Source: Bacteroidetes bacterium GWB2_32_14 (GTDB lineage: Bacteria; Bacteroidota; Bacteroidia; Bacteroidales; UBA12077). Taken from it: a stretch of 64,000 nt of DNA. Of the stretch, positions 44,012-52,258 are shown piece after piece (positions within the stretch are counted from its first letter, which is position 1; each line of letters starts with the position of its first letter). Position numbers and translations under genes: made by a program. The stretch is taken from assembly GCA_001768235.1 (NCBI GenBank), contig MENK01000008.1, positions 248,001 through 312,000 on the forward strand, in the 5' to 3' direction. The notes under the pieces are model-generated. The model had not been told where the DNA came from. It saw only the letters and a program-made list of their open reading frames with translations, and made no database searches.

Positions 44012-44467
44012 TTATTTTGATATTTTCATTTTATGTGCAGGTTCGAGTTTTAGTTTTAAGCCAGATTTGCAATATTCATTCTCCTCGACATTTATATATT
44101 CAATTTCCCAAGTAAAACTTCTGTTATGAATTTCTTCCAGGGTTTTAATATCTGATTGAAAAGCAAGGTTCCATCTTTTCCCCCAGATTTTTTGGCTTGG
44201 ACGAATACAATATTCCTTGTATCCGCTTCGAGAATGAACCACTCCATTCCAAAAGTAGAACAATTCAAAACTTACCAGTTTTTTCTCAAATCCAGTATTT
44301 TTAATCCTAAGATAAAGCACATAAGGACTATCGCTTTTCAATAGATTTTTCTTTCTCCATTTGTATTCGAATTTCACATCATCCTTCGATGCAAAATCAA
44401 CATATTCCTGCCCATATAACATTACAGGTATCTGGAATAAAATCATTATTGTAATTAAGTATTTCAT
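44012..44467 (-). CDS. Secreted hypothetical protein, 151 aa
   Basis: A signal peptide (KYLITIMILFQIPVMLYGQ) is followed by a soluble beta-rich domain (VKFEYKWRKKNLLKSDSPYVLYLRIKNTG in short pieces; FTWEIEYINVEENEYC). No family is recognised. It is in line with the outer-membrane protein gene downstream and the STAS-like gene upstream. Confidence 0.65.
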   Translation of the reverse strand: MKYLITIMILFQIPVMLYGQEYVDFASKDDVKFEYKWRKKNLLKSDSPYVLYLRIKNTGFEKKLVSFELFYFWNGVVHSRSGYKEYCIRPSQKIWGKRWNLAFQSDIKTLEEIHNRSFTWEIEYINVEENEYCKSGLKLKLEPAHKMKISK

Positions 44468-44521
44468 AGCAGTTTATTTTATATGGTTTAAATTATTATT
44501 ACCTGAATATTCGTTTAAGAT

Positions 44522-44890
44522 TCATCCTGTACACCAATGTAATGCTTCATCAATGTTCCCAAATAGCTCGCATTCCAATCCGGCTAATCTCATCTCTGAA
44601 AAATAAAAACCAAAACCATTGATTATTTGCGGATTTATTGCAACCATTGCAATTTTAACCGAGTTGTTCCACCTCATGGTGCCTTTTTGTAACATCGAAA
44701 ACACTTTTATTTCATTATGAGAAATATCCAAACTTTCAACTTCCAGAAAGTTAAAAATCTGGTAACTCATCAAATCAAATTTTGGACTTGTTAGCATAAA
44801 CGCGTTTGCTTCGAGCAATACTTTCAGATCAAGCTTACCCTGCACTTCTATCATAATATTATTTTCGATCCATGTGTGACTAACTTTCAT
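44522..44890 (-). CDS. STAS/SpoIIAA-like protein
   Basis: A 122-aa soluble protein resembling SpoIIAA/STAS-type domains: it starts VSHTWIENNIMIEVQGKLDL, with strand-helix alternation, and ends with ISHNEIKVFSMLQKG, VKIAMVAINPQIINGFGFYFSEM and ELFGNIDEALHWC. This class is used in anti-sigma networks or as phosphatidylinositol-like binding folds. It lacks the Ser phosphorylation motif that I could identify with certainty. Its closeness to a phosphorelay system is suggestive only. Confidence 0.6.
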   Translation of the reverse strand: MKVSHTWIENNIMIEVQGKLDLKVLLEANAFMLTSPKFDLMSYQIFNFLEVESLDISHNEIKVFSMLQKGTMRWNNSVKIAMVAINPQIINGFGFYFSEMRLAGLECELFGNIDEALHWCTG

Positions 44891-44992
44891 AACTTTATTT
44901 TTTTGTGTAAATCAAAGGGATGCTGTTTTAAAGCCATCCCCAAGATCATTATTAACTAAAACTCAAATGACTTTTTAAAGGAAAAGCCAGCC

Positions 44993-45445
44993 TCATTTAT
45001 TATCCGTAAAGAAATTCTCTACACTTTTACCAAACTCGGCAAAATCATACTTTAATTCATGCTTAATCTCAATAAGATGATCGTCCGTTTTCTCTTCCAG
45101 TTGGTCAAGTTTAGCTGCCAGTTTATTACTGGTAATTTTAAGCTGACTTATCTTAGATTTTGTTTCTTGATCAACTATTTGTTTCTTTTCAGTAATTTCA
45201 ATTTCAAAATCCTCGATTTTCTGATTGAATTTATCCAGCAGTAAATAAGCTTCCGTTTTAAAATCATCGCTCTCATTCATTGTCAGATTATCGATTTCTG
45301 AAGAAATCTCTTTCATCTCATTTTTTAACTCATTAATACTTTCATTGGCATTCTCTTCATTCTTTGAATCCTGTTTACATGCTGTAAATAATGCTACCGC
45401 TATTACCAACATGATTATTCCCTTAATTTTTATTGGTATTTTCAT
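44993..45445 (-). CDS. Coiled-coil lipoprotein
   Basis: A 150-aa protein with a lipoprotein signal (GIIMLVIAVALFTAC, Cys near residue 23) and then continuous charged coiled coil (ELKNEMKEISSEIDNLTMNE; KIEDFEIEITEKKQIVDQET). Such small coiled-coil lipoproteins often act as stress-induced envelope proteins in Bacteroidetes. It is the second gene after the sigma-54 activator operon end. Confidence 0.75.
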   Translation of the reverse strand: MKIPIKIKGIIMLVIAVALFTACKQDSKNEENANESINELKNEMKEISSEIDNLTMNESDDFKTEAYLLLDKFNQKIEDFEIEITEKKQIVDQETKSKISQLKITSNKLAAKLDQLEEKTDDHLIEIKHELKYDFAEFGKSVENFFTDNK

Positions 45446-45522
45446 GGCAATTGTTTTTATAATTTATTACTGATTTTTATTTATTAGAAAACTGTTAAAT
45501 TCAACCAATGTTATTATTAAAA

Positions 45523-46500
45523 CTATTTACCCGTGTCAACAACAACATACCTGGTTAACTTCCAAAATTCTTTAGAATCTTTGATTTCGAGATATGCAAT
45601 AAGGCTGTCGTTTCTGACAAATTCGTAAGAACTGGCCGGATGATCAGATATTAGTTCGGCTTTTTTCGAGTTTACTTTAATTTTATTGGTTTGTACAATA
45701 TCAATTTCATTAAAATCTTTTTCTGAAATTACTGTTGAAACCTCTTTGTTTCTTCCAATAAATCCCAGGAATCCACCGTTTTTTTCTACCAAACCTTTCT
45801 GTTTTAGTTCCTTTGAACTACCGATTGCCACATAGGCTGTGTTCATTTTTGCAACTTGTAGTTCAATTTCCTTATTCTTTTTAATCACTTCATAATCCAG
45901 ACTATCAATTAACTTATTGAGATCTTCGAGTACAAATTCGTTTTTCACAAGTTCAAATTTTAAATCAGCTATGCTCTTATCTCTTTCGACTATGGCATTT
46001 TCAAGATCAATCATTTTCTCTTTTAGGGCAGCTATTTCCATTCCTGATTGTTTGAGCTTATAATTAAGGGTTGCAATCTTGGCTTTGTTCTCCTTCATCA
46101 AGGAATTCAGGAGTCTAATCTCACTTAGTATTCGCTCTTTTATATCTGCTGTAATTTCTGGATCAGTATTACTAAATTTCAACAAGTTTTCCTTTTCACG
46201 CATGGTGATTAAATCTCTTTCAATCTCGTTGAATGCTTGCATCCATTCATTGATTAATGAATCCCTGTTTGTCAATTCAAATGATAATTCAGAGTTTACT
46301 TCTGCAAGAGCTTCATAATTCTTTTTATGATAATTTTCGGTATAGAGATAAAGCAAAACTCCTGCAATAATCAGTAATGAAATAACTGATATTGCCGACC
46401 AAAATCCTTTGTTTTTTTGTTGATTGGGTTTTTCTACTTTTTTGCCATCATTCGGTTGGTTAGGATCGTTGTTTGATTTTTGAATTTCATTGTTTTTCAT
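45523..46500 (-). CDS. Membrane-anchored coiled-coil protein
   Basis: A 325-aa protein from the ATG at 46500; an upstream start at 46569 would add a non-conserved lead. A polar N-terminus rich in Asn/Gln/Pro is followed by one membrane helix (ISVISLLIIAGVLLYLYTE) and a long coiled coil (about residues 60-220, e.g. RDSLINEWMQAFNEIERDLI and IAALKEKMIDLENAIVERDK). The C-terminal 100 residues (NKEVSTVISEKDFNEIDIVQ ... YEFVRNDSLIAYLEI) look globular. It is directly downstream of the sigma-54 activator gene, with an 152-nt gap. Confidence 0.75.
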   Translation of the reverse strand: MKNNEIQKSNNDPNQPNDGKKVEKPNQQKNKGFWSAISVISLLIIAGVLLYLYTENYHKKNYEALAEVNSELSFELTNRDSLINEWMQAFNEIERDLITMREKENLLKFSNTDPEITADIKERILSEIRLLNSLMKENKAKIATLNYKLKQSGMEIAALKEKMIDLENAIVERDKSIADLKFELVKNEFVLEDLNKLIDSLDYEVIKKNKEIELQVAKMNTAYVAIGSSKELKQKGLVEKNGGFLGFIGRNKEVSTVISEKDFNEIDIVQTNKIKVNSKKAELISDHPASSYEFVRNDSLIAYLEIKDSKEFWKLTRYVVVDTGK

Positions 46501-46652
46501 AGTTGTATTTTTTAGTGTTTGTTTATTGGTAATGCCAAAAGCAATACCAAAGCCAAATAAAAAACACAAATAAATGATTATCTGATACTTAAAAAGTGAT
46601 GTAAATCAAGAAGAAAAATCAAAATGATGAAAGATTATCAAAATGAGACAAG

Positions 46653-48005
46653 TTAGTTTTGTTTCTTTTCTTTTAACATACGGTAAATTGTGGCTGAACC
46701 GATCGCAAGTTTTTTGGCAACAAGTCGAACGTCGTTATTGTATTTTTGCAGGTAGGAATTAATAATTTTCATTTCATACTCACGCAGAGTAAGGTCTTCG
46801 AAGGATTGGTTTTCGAGTATTTCACTGCTATTAAACAAGATATCGTGGTCGGTAATTTCATTTGTAGAACTCAGCGTTACAGCCAGTTCTATTATCGATT
46901 TAAGTTCCCTGATATTGCCCGGAAATGAATAATTTTTAATTTTATTTATTGCAGAAGTGGTTAGCTTCTTCTCTGCCAAGTTATTTTCAGAACAGAACGA
47001 TTTGACAAAATGCTTTGCTAAAATAAGTACATCGTTATTTCTCTCTCTTAAAGGAGGTAATTCTATTGGGAAACCGAGCAAACGATAAAACAAGTCCTGT
47101 CTGAAATTTCCATTTTTTACTTCCAGTGCAAGGTTTTTATGTGTAGCAGTTATAATACGGCAATCCACTTTTAATTTTTTATTGCTTCCAATCCTGGTAA
47201 TTTCCTTTTCCTGAAGAGCTCTTAGCAGTTTCGCCTGAAACTGAATATCCATATCTCCTATCTCATCAAGAAATAAGGTACCACCATCAGCTTCTTCGAA
47301 TTTGCCTTTACGTAAAAATGAGGCACCTGTAAAAGCTCCCTTTTCGTGACCAAACAATTCGCTCTCGACTAATTCAGATGGAATAGCGGAAACATTTACA
47401 GCAACAAAGGCGTTTGATTTTCGATTAGAATTGTAATGGATTGCTTTGGCTACCAATTCCTTACCAGTACCTGTTTCACCAAAAACTGACACATTAATAT
47501 TTGTAGTGATGGCTTTGGAAATCAACTCGTGCACACCTTTTATAGCATCACTTTCACCAATAATCAAGTTGTTGTATGTATATTTCTTTTGAACTTCTTT
47601 TTTTAACTCTGATATCTCGTTTTTCAGGCCAACATTTTTTCTGATATTTAAAATTGTATTGTGCAATCGTTCTTTAATATCGTTCGATTTAACGATGTAA
47701 TCGTAAGCACCCTCCTTGAGAAGTTCAACCACTACTTCGATATCATTCTGCTCAGAAATTAAAATAACATGGGTATCGTAGTTTTGTTGTTTAATTCTTT
47801 TTAACACTTCAATTCCACTAATATCGGGCAATCGGAAATCCAATGTAACAAGATCCGGGTTTTTATCGAGATTATTTAAGCAATCCCAACCATTTAAAAA
47901 ACTAATAACTTCAAAATCGGGATTTAACGACAAATTATGAACAAGCAAGCGATTATACCATTCATTATCTTCAACAACAAAAATCTTAAAAGGTACACTG
48001 CTCAT
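46653..48005 (-). CDS. NtrC-type sigma-54-dependent response regulator
   Basis: A 450-aa activator. Residues 1-125 are a receiver domain with phospho-acceptor Asp56 ([10 protein letters not shown]) and an acidic pocket at VEDNE. An AAA+ domain follows: Walker A GETGTGKE (176-183), the sigma-54 contact loop GAFTGA (223-228) and [22 protein letters not shown]. The C-terminus has a Fis-like helix-turn-helix ([20 protein letters not shown]). When phosphorylated it should remodel sigma-54 polymerase at upstream sites. It is the last gene of an operon with the hybrid kinase (11-nt gap). I found no convincing sigma-54 promoter nearby. Confidence 0.96.
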   Translation of the reverse strand: MSSVPFKIFVVEDNEWYNRLLVHNLSLNPDFEVISFLNGWDCLNNLDKNPDLVTLDFRLPDISGIEVLKRIKQQNYDTHVILISEQNDIEVVVELLKEGAYDYIVKSNDIKERLHNTILNIRKNVGLKNEISELKKEVQKKYTYNNLIIGESDAIKGVHELISKAITTNINVSVFGETGTGKELVAKAIHYNSNRKSNAFVAVNVSAIPSELVESELFGHEKGAFTGASFLRKGKFEEADGGTLFLDEIGDMDIQFQAKLLRALQEKEITRIGSNKKLKVDCRIITATHKNLALEVKNGNFRQDLFYRLLGFPIELPPLRERNNDVLILAKHFVKSFCSENNLAEKKLTTSAINKIKNYSFPGNIRELKSIIELAVTLSSTNEITDHDILFNSSEILENQSFEDLTLREYEMKIINSYLQKYNNDVRLVAKKLAIGSATIYRMLKEKKQN

Positions 48006-48016
48006 GAGCTATTTCT

Positions 48017-50410
48017 TTATTTTTTATTTTTTAATTCGCGAAATTGATCTTCCAGGCTTTTTATTGCTTTTGCCAGGGTATCTTTTGCTTCGGGCACCAA
48101 TTCCAAAATTACATTTTTATTTTCATTTAATGCATTCTCTTCTATGTCTTTAAACTGCTTAACTAGTTTATTAATTTCTAAATGTCGGCTTGCAGGAGTT
48201 AACTTATGCGCCAGATCTGCAACAAGGTCAAATTGATTATTGTCTATTGCAGTTTCGATCTCATTCAGTCCACTCTCCATTGATTGCTTAAATTTTTGAA
48301 TCATTTCTTCAATAAAACCTATATCATTTGCAGCAGTTCGAATAAGGTTCGATAAATCTGCATCTTTCAGATTTTCTTTCTGATTAGCAATTGTTGTTGT
48401 CTTTAAAACATCACTATTTTCATTAGGTTCATTTTGTAGTACATTGTACAATTCATCTTCGGTAAATGGTTTAGTAAGAATTGTATTGAACAGATTTTTA
48501 GACTCAGCTTTCAGGTTTGTCGATATATTGGCTGTTATTCCAATTACCTGTGTTTGCGTATCCGATAGATTTAATGTTTCCCTGATAAATTTTGTAGCCA
48601 TAACACCATTTATTATTGGCATTCGTATATCCATAAAAACAAAATTGTAGGTATTTTTCTTTATTAGTTCAATTGCTTCAAGGCCATTTTTTGCAATATC
48701 ATAATTAAGGTTCCATTTATCTAAAATAGATGTTATTAATAATCGATTATACTCTTCGTCATCTGCTAAAAGTATTTTCAAATTTTCCGGGAAACAGTAT
48801 TTGATTGCTTCGACCTTACGTTCAATAATTTCTTCACGTTTACCAGGCTCGAACCTAAGATTGCAAATTGCTTTAGTACCAAAACCTTTTTTACTTTCCA
48901 GCCTGACATCTCCATCAAAAAGCTCAACAATACGTTTAACAATAGTTAATCCCAAACCTGTACCTCCATATTTAATTGCCACATCCTGATCTTCCTGAGT
49001 ATATTCCTGAAATACAGCATCAAGCATTGATGAATCAATTCCTAAACCAGTATCAGTTACAATTAACTGAAACAAAATAGTTTCCTTATTTTCAGGTGTT
49101 ACTTTGGTAAAAACATCAATAGTGCCATGTTCAGTAAATTTAACTGCATTGCTTAGCAGGTTGTAAATAATTTGCTGTAAACGATGAATATCGCCATAAA
49201 GAACAATGTTTTCGTCGTTTTCAATACGAACAATAATGCTATTTCCATTTTTCTTAGCCAGATCATAAAATAAATTGCAGACATTTTTAACCAACTCCGT
49301 TGAATCAAAATGTGATTTGTAAATTGTAAGCTGATCGGATTGCAATTTGGTAAAGTCAAGCACATCGTTTATTAGCCTGATTAAATGATCACTTGCCTGA
49401 TCTACAATCTTTATTTTTTCTTTTATAGGCTGTTCCATTGGCATTGTAAGAGCCTGTTTAATAAAACCAGAGATTGCATTCAGCGGTGTTCTTATTTCAT
49501 GACTAACCTTAGCCATAAATAGCTCTTTGGATTTTGCCAGGTTTTCTGCCTCCATTTTTGAGCTAATAAGTATTTCGTTGTACTTTTTACTTTTACGTAT
49601 GTATTTAATAACACCAAGCAAAACAAACATCGACAATAGCACACCAAACAGAGAGAATAAAGCCAGGCGATTATAAGCCATTTCGGCAAGTTTTTCTGCA
49701 TTTTTATAATGTTCAAGTGCTTTCTCTCGCTCATAATTCTCCAGTTGTTCCATTAATGAAATAAATGCATCGTTTAATAAGTTGCTTGTGGTTGTTAGCT
49801 CCGTTTCTTTCATTAACAGACTTTGTTCAATAACTTTTTCACTTCGCCCGATTTTATTTAATTTTTCGAGGATTTCACTACTGCTAATTAATTGGTCTGC
49901 CCTTCTGGATTTAAAGATTCTCTCAAATAATCTTGTGTCTTTTCCCAAATTATCTTCGTTAGTTTGCAATTCTGCTGTAAGATTCGAAAAAACATCATCT
50001 GTGCTATCTGTTTGCCATAGAAAAATCATTTCATCCCAAATTTGGGTTTTGGTTTCCAAAAGCCAGCTGATTGTATCTATTTTTGATACAAACCACTTAT
50101 CGGCTGGATATTGCGAATCGAGCATATTGAAATTTGAATCAATTTCCTGAATGTATTTTTTATAGTTCTTTAAATGAGTATTTTTTTTTGTTATACCATA
50201 CAGCCTTATATTGTTTTCGGCCTGTTGTATTAACGTGGTTATATTCTTGATAGTAACTAATCCGTATCGCGGTTCTTTTTCTTGTTGCATCAACATCAAT
50301 ACATTAGATAAACTACTGTACGAAAAGTAGCCTCCGAGCAAAATAATAAATATGCCAACAACTAATAACACACCAATCTTATACGAAAACGAAGCCCTGA
50401 ACTTGAACAT
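48017..50410 (-). CDS. Hybrid histidine kinase with receiver and Hpt domains
   Basis: A 797-aa membrane kinase. An N-terminal helix (VGIFIILLGGYFSYSSL) and a second (LALFSLFGVLLSMFVLLGVI, about residues 245-265) frame a helical extracytoplasmic sensor with no family I can name. HisKA has His304 (SHEIRTPLN). The ATPase domain has N, G1 and G2 boxes (NLLSNAVKF, DTGLGID, GGTGLGLTI). A receiver follows with Asp594 (FMDIRMP) and an Hpt with His735 (AHKLTPAS). All phosphorelay residues are present, so signals can pass from His304 to Asp594 to His735 and on to a separate receiver. The regulators on either side are likely partners. Confidence 0.95.
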   Translation of the reverse strand: MFKFRASFSYKIGVLLVVGIFIILLGGYFSYSSLSNVLMLMQQEKEPRYGLVTIKNITTLIQQAENNIRLYGITKKNTHLKNYKKYIQEIDSNFNMLDSQYPADKWFVSKIDTISWLLETKTQIWDEMIFLWQTDSTDDVFSNLTAELQTNEDNLGKDTRLFERIFKSRRADQLISSSEILEKLNKIGRSEKVIEQSLLMKETELTTTSNLLNDAFISLMEQLENYEREKALEHYKNAEKLAEMAYNRLALFSLFGVLLSMFVLLGVIKYIRKSKKYNEILISSKMEAENLAKSKELFMAKVSHEIRTPLNAISGFIKQALTMPMEQPIKEKIKIVDQASDHLIRLINDVLDFTKLQSDQLTIYKSHFDSTELVKNVCNLFYDLAKKNGNSIIVRIENDENIVLYGDIHRLQQIIYNLLSNAVKFTEHGTIDVFTKVTPENKETILFQLIVTDTGLGIDSSMLDAVFQEYTQEDQDVAIKYGGTGLGLTIVKRIVELFDGDVRLESKKGFGTKAICNLRFEPGKREEIIERKVEAIKYCFPENLKILLADDEEYNRLLITSILDKWNLNYDIAKNGLEAIELIKKNTYNFVFMDIRMPIINGVMATKFIRETLNLSDTQTQVIGITANISTNLKAESKNLFNTILTKPFTEDELYNVLQNEPNENSDVLKTTTIANQKENLKDADLSNLIRTAANDIGFIEEMIQKFKQSMESGLNEIETAIDNNQFDLVADLAHKLTPASRHLEINKLVKQFKDIEENALNENKNVILELVPEAKDTLAKAIKSLEDQFRELKNKK

Positions 50411-50418
50411 AGTTTAAA

Positions 50419-50856
50419 CTAAAGGTTATTAATATAATTTTCTACAATTGTGCTGCAGACATCCGGAGTATAATTATGCTTTAATATCTTAACAAACCTG
50501 CTGTTTTCCAATTCCGGAATTTTCGTCTTTTGAATTATTTTTTCGGACTGCGACATCAGCACGATTTTCATATTCTTATTTCTTTCAAGTAACAAATTTA
50601 CTAAATGTTTACCGTTGATTCCATCTCCAAGGTAATAATCAATAAATGCGATAGTAATTGATGGCTCAAAATTATAGTCCTTTGCCTTTTGCAAACACTC
50701 ATCCGGCTTGGTATATTGCTTAACAGTAAAGCTAAACCGGGTTTTAATTTCATGCTTTTGTTGAAGATTAAAAATTGTTTTAGCAATTAAGTTATTGTAA
50801 AAAATATCGTCTTCCATAATCAAAATCTCAACCTGTTGTTTTGCATGTGTTTTCAT
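50419..50856 (-). CDS. Stand-alone receiver-domain protein
   Basis: A 145-aa single receiver domain with the acidic pair EDD near residue 15 and phospho-acceptor Asp73 (AFIDYYLGDG), ending with a Lys-containing region (KILKH). No output domain is attached. It starts the operon with the hybrid kinase (8-nt gap), so it probably takes phosphate from the Hpt domain or acts as a phosphate sink. Confidence 0.92.
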   Translation of the reverse strand: MKTHAKQQVEILIMEDDIFYNNLIAKTIFNLQQKHEIKTRFSFTVKQYTKPDECLQKAKDYNFEPSITIAFIDYYLGDGINGKHLVNLLLERNKNMKIVLMSQSEKIIQKTKIPELENSRFVKILKHNYTPDVCSTIVENYINNL

Positions 50857-51231
50857 ATTCTGCTATTTTATTTAAACATGCAATTTTCAATTTTAGTACC
50901 ATAAGGCAACTTCTAAGTTAAAACACTAACTATATGACACATACAAAAAGGAGTAATTTCCTGGAATGTTTAATAATGATAATTTTTTCTCAAATTGAAA
51001 TAAATCAATATAAATAGAACCATGAGTTTTTGCTTATGTTGGATTTTGGTTCAAGAGAAAATCAATACTGAATAAGCATGAAACAGATAAGATGATATAA
51101 AAAAAATTGAGCAGGGATAATTTTATACAAAACTCTATTGATCGGCGAATTTAATTCCCAATAATAGTCTGTTCAATCTGCCAATGCAAAATATGAGTCA
51201 ATCTAATTTTATGGAAGAGTTTGAGTCCTTT
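50857..51231. other. 375-nt intergenic region before the receiver gene
   Basis: A/T-rich with no convincing ORF, hairpin or exact promoter box. It separates the phosphorelay operon from the MORN-like and OsmC genes, and it must hold the promoter of the phosphorelay operon. Confidence 0.4.
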
Positions 51232-51618
51232 TTATTTTTTTGCTTTTTCATTACCAAACTTATCAAAGACTCGTAATATCTTTACTTTTTTGCCGGCTTT
51301 AAACTCTGTTTCGTCCCAAAGTTGTCCGTTATCATAATAACGTGTCCATACACCCGTTTTCAATTCGTTTTCGAACGTTCCAACCTGATTCAGTATTCCG
51401 TTTACATGATACCATTTCCATTCGCCTGTCATTTTGCCCAGGGTATAGTTTCCTATTGCTTTTATAATGCCATTTAACAGGTAGTATTTCCACTCTCCTG
51501 TTCGTTCTCCGTCCTTGTAATCGCCTTCGCAAGCAATAGCTCCATTTTTAAAAAATTCCTGAAAATGGCCGTTTTTCAGTTCTCCATTTTTATCGAATTT
51601 GCTGTTGTCGAATTTCAT
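51232..51618 (-). CDS. MORN-like / YwqK-type repeat protein
   Basis: A 128-aa soluble protein made of about five repeats of 23 residues with the pattern G.W.Y...G.....G: QEFFKNGAIACEGDYKDGER, GEWKYYLLNGIIKAIGNYTLG, GEWKWYHVNGILNQVGTFEN and GVWTRYYDNGQLWDETEFKAG. This is the YwqK-type antitoxin/MORN-like repeat; a real toxin partner is not seen. It follows the OsmC gene by 6 nt on the same strand. Confidence 0.88.
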   Translation of the reverse strand: MKFDNSKFDKNGELKNGHFQEFFKNGAIACEGDYKDGERTGEWKYYLLNGIIKAIGNYTLGKMTGEWKWYHVNGILNQVGTFENELKTGVWTRYYDNGQLWDETEFKAGKKVKILRVFDKFGNEKAKK

Positions 51619-51624
51619 AAGCTT

Positions 51625-52068
51625 TTAACTGTTAATATTATATAACACTTCAACTTCCACATTGCCTTTCAACATCGACCATACAGGGCAATAGGTATCT
51701 TCCGATAGTTTTATCACTTTCATTAAATCTGTTTCTGTTACATCGGCCGATGTAAGATGGATATCCATTACAATCCGGCTAAAACCTGTTGGATGTTCCT
51801 GCTTTCGGTAACCTTTGGAATGAATATCGCAAGCTGCAATGGTTTTATTCATCCTGCGAAGAAAGGTTAGAACCGATGAACCCAAACATGATGATAAGCT
51901 TAACAACAACAATTCCAGCGAGGTATAACCCATATTATCGCCCAGGGGAGCAATATAATCGATAGAAACAGGGGTATTCCCTTCAACTGTTCCTGTAAAA
52001 TTCAACTTATTGTTTATCAGTTTTACTGATGCGTTTAATTCTTTTGATTTATCAATTTGGTGTTCCAT
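51625..52068 (-). CDS. OsmC-family peroxiredoxin-like protein
   Basis: A 147-aa protein. The OsmC fold shows in SIDYIAPLGDNMGYTSLELLLLSLSSCLGSSVLTFLRRM (the first redox Cys is in SSCLG) and DTYCPVWSMLKGNVEVEVLYNI, whose Cys is the second redox residue. Such enzymes reduce organic hydroperoxides. I use the ATG at 52068, since the longer frame to 52146 has an unlikely lead. The YwqK-type gene follows 6 nt later. Confidence 0.88.
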   Translation of the reverse strand: MEHQIDKSKELNASVKLINNKLNFTGTVEGNTPVSIDYIAPLGDNMGYTSLELLLLSLSSCLGSSVLTFLRRMNKTIAACDIHSKGYRKQEHPTGFSRIVMDIHLTSADVTETDLMKVIKLSEDTYCPVWSMLKGNVEVEVLYNINS

Positions 52069-52224
52069 AGCTAATATCTTAATTACTGATTTTGTGATTT
52101 CTGTCGTTAAAGGTATAATAAAAATTTTATCTCCACTTGCTCCCAATTCACAAAAAATATCAATTATAGCAGGGAAACATTAACTACTAAATAAATTTCT
52201 GAGATAACACATTAAACATTTCGT

Positions 52225-52232
52225 TATATTTG
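52225..52232 (+). promoter_or_regulatory. -7 promoter box before the GT2 fusion gene
   Basis: TATATTTG is an exact TAnnTTTG match 27 nt before the ATG. A -33 TTTC at 52196-52199 is farther than usual. Confidence 0.4.
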
Positions 52233-52258
52233 TATTTCGCATGATTTAAAAAATATTG

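Noticed and set aside
50930-50955. Third copy of the CACTTAYATGTG element before the receiver gene
   Set aside because: Only a short TATGACACATAC similarity exists, without the surrounding 66-bp match.
46501-50960. Sigma-54 promoter (GG-N10-GC type) before genes near the NtrC-type activator
   Set aside because: Scanning by eye upstream of 46500, 45445, 44890, 42870 and 50856 gave no clear match; a matrix search is needed before claiming one.
51232-51618. Toxin-antitoxin pair suggested by YwqK-type repeat
   Set aside because: No toxin-like gene is adjacent; the neighbour is OsmC. The family name alone is not evidence.
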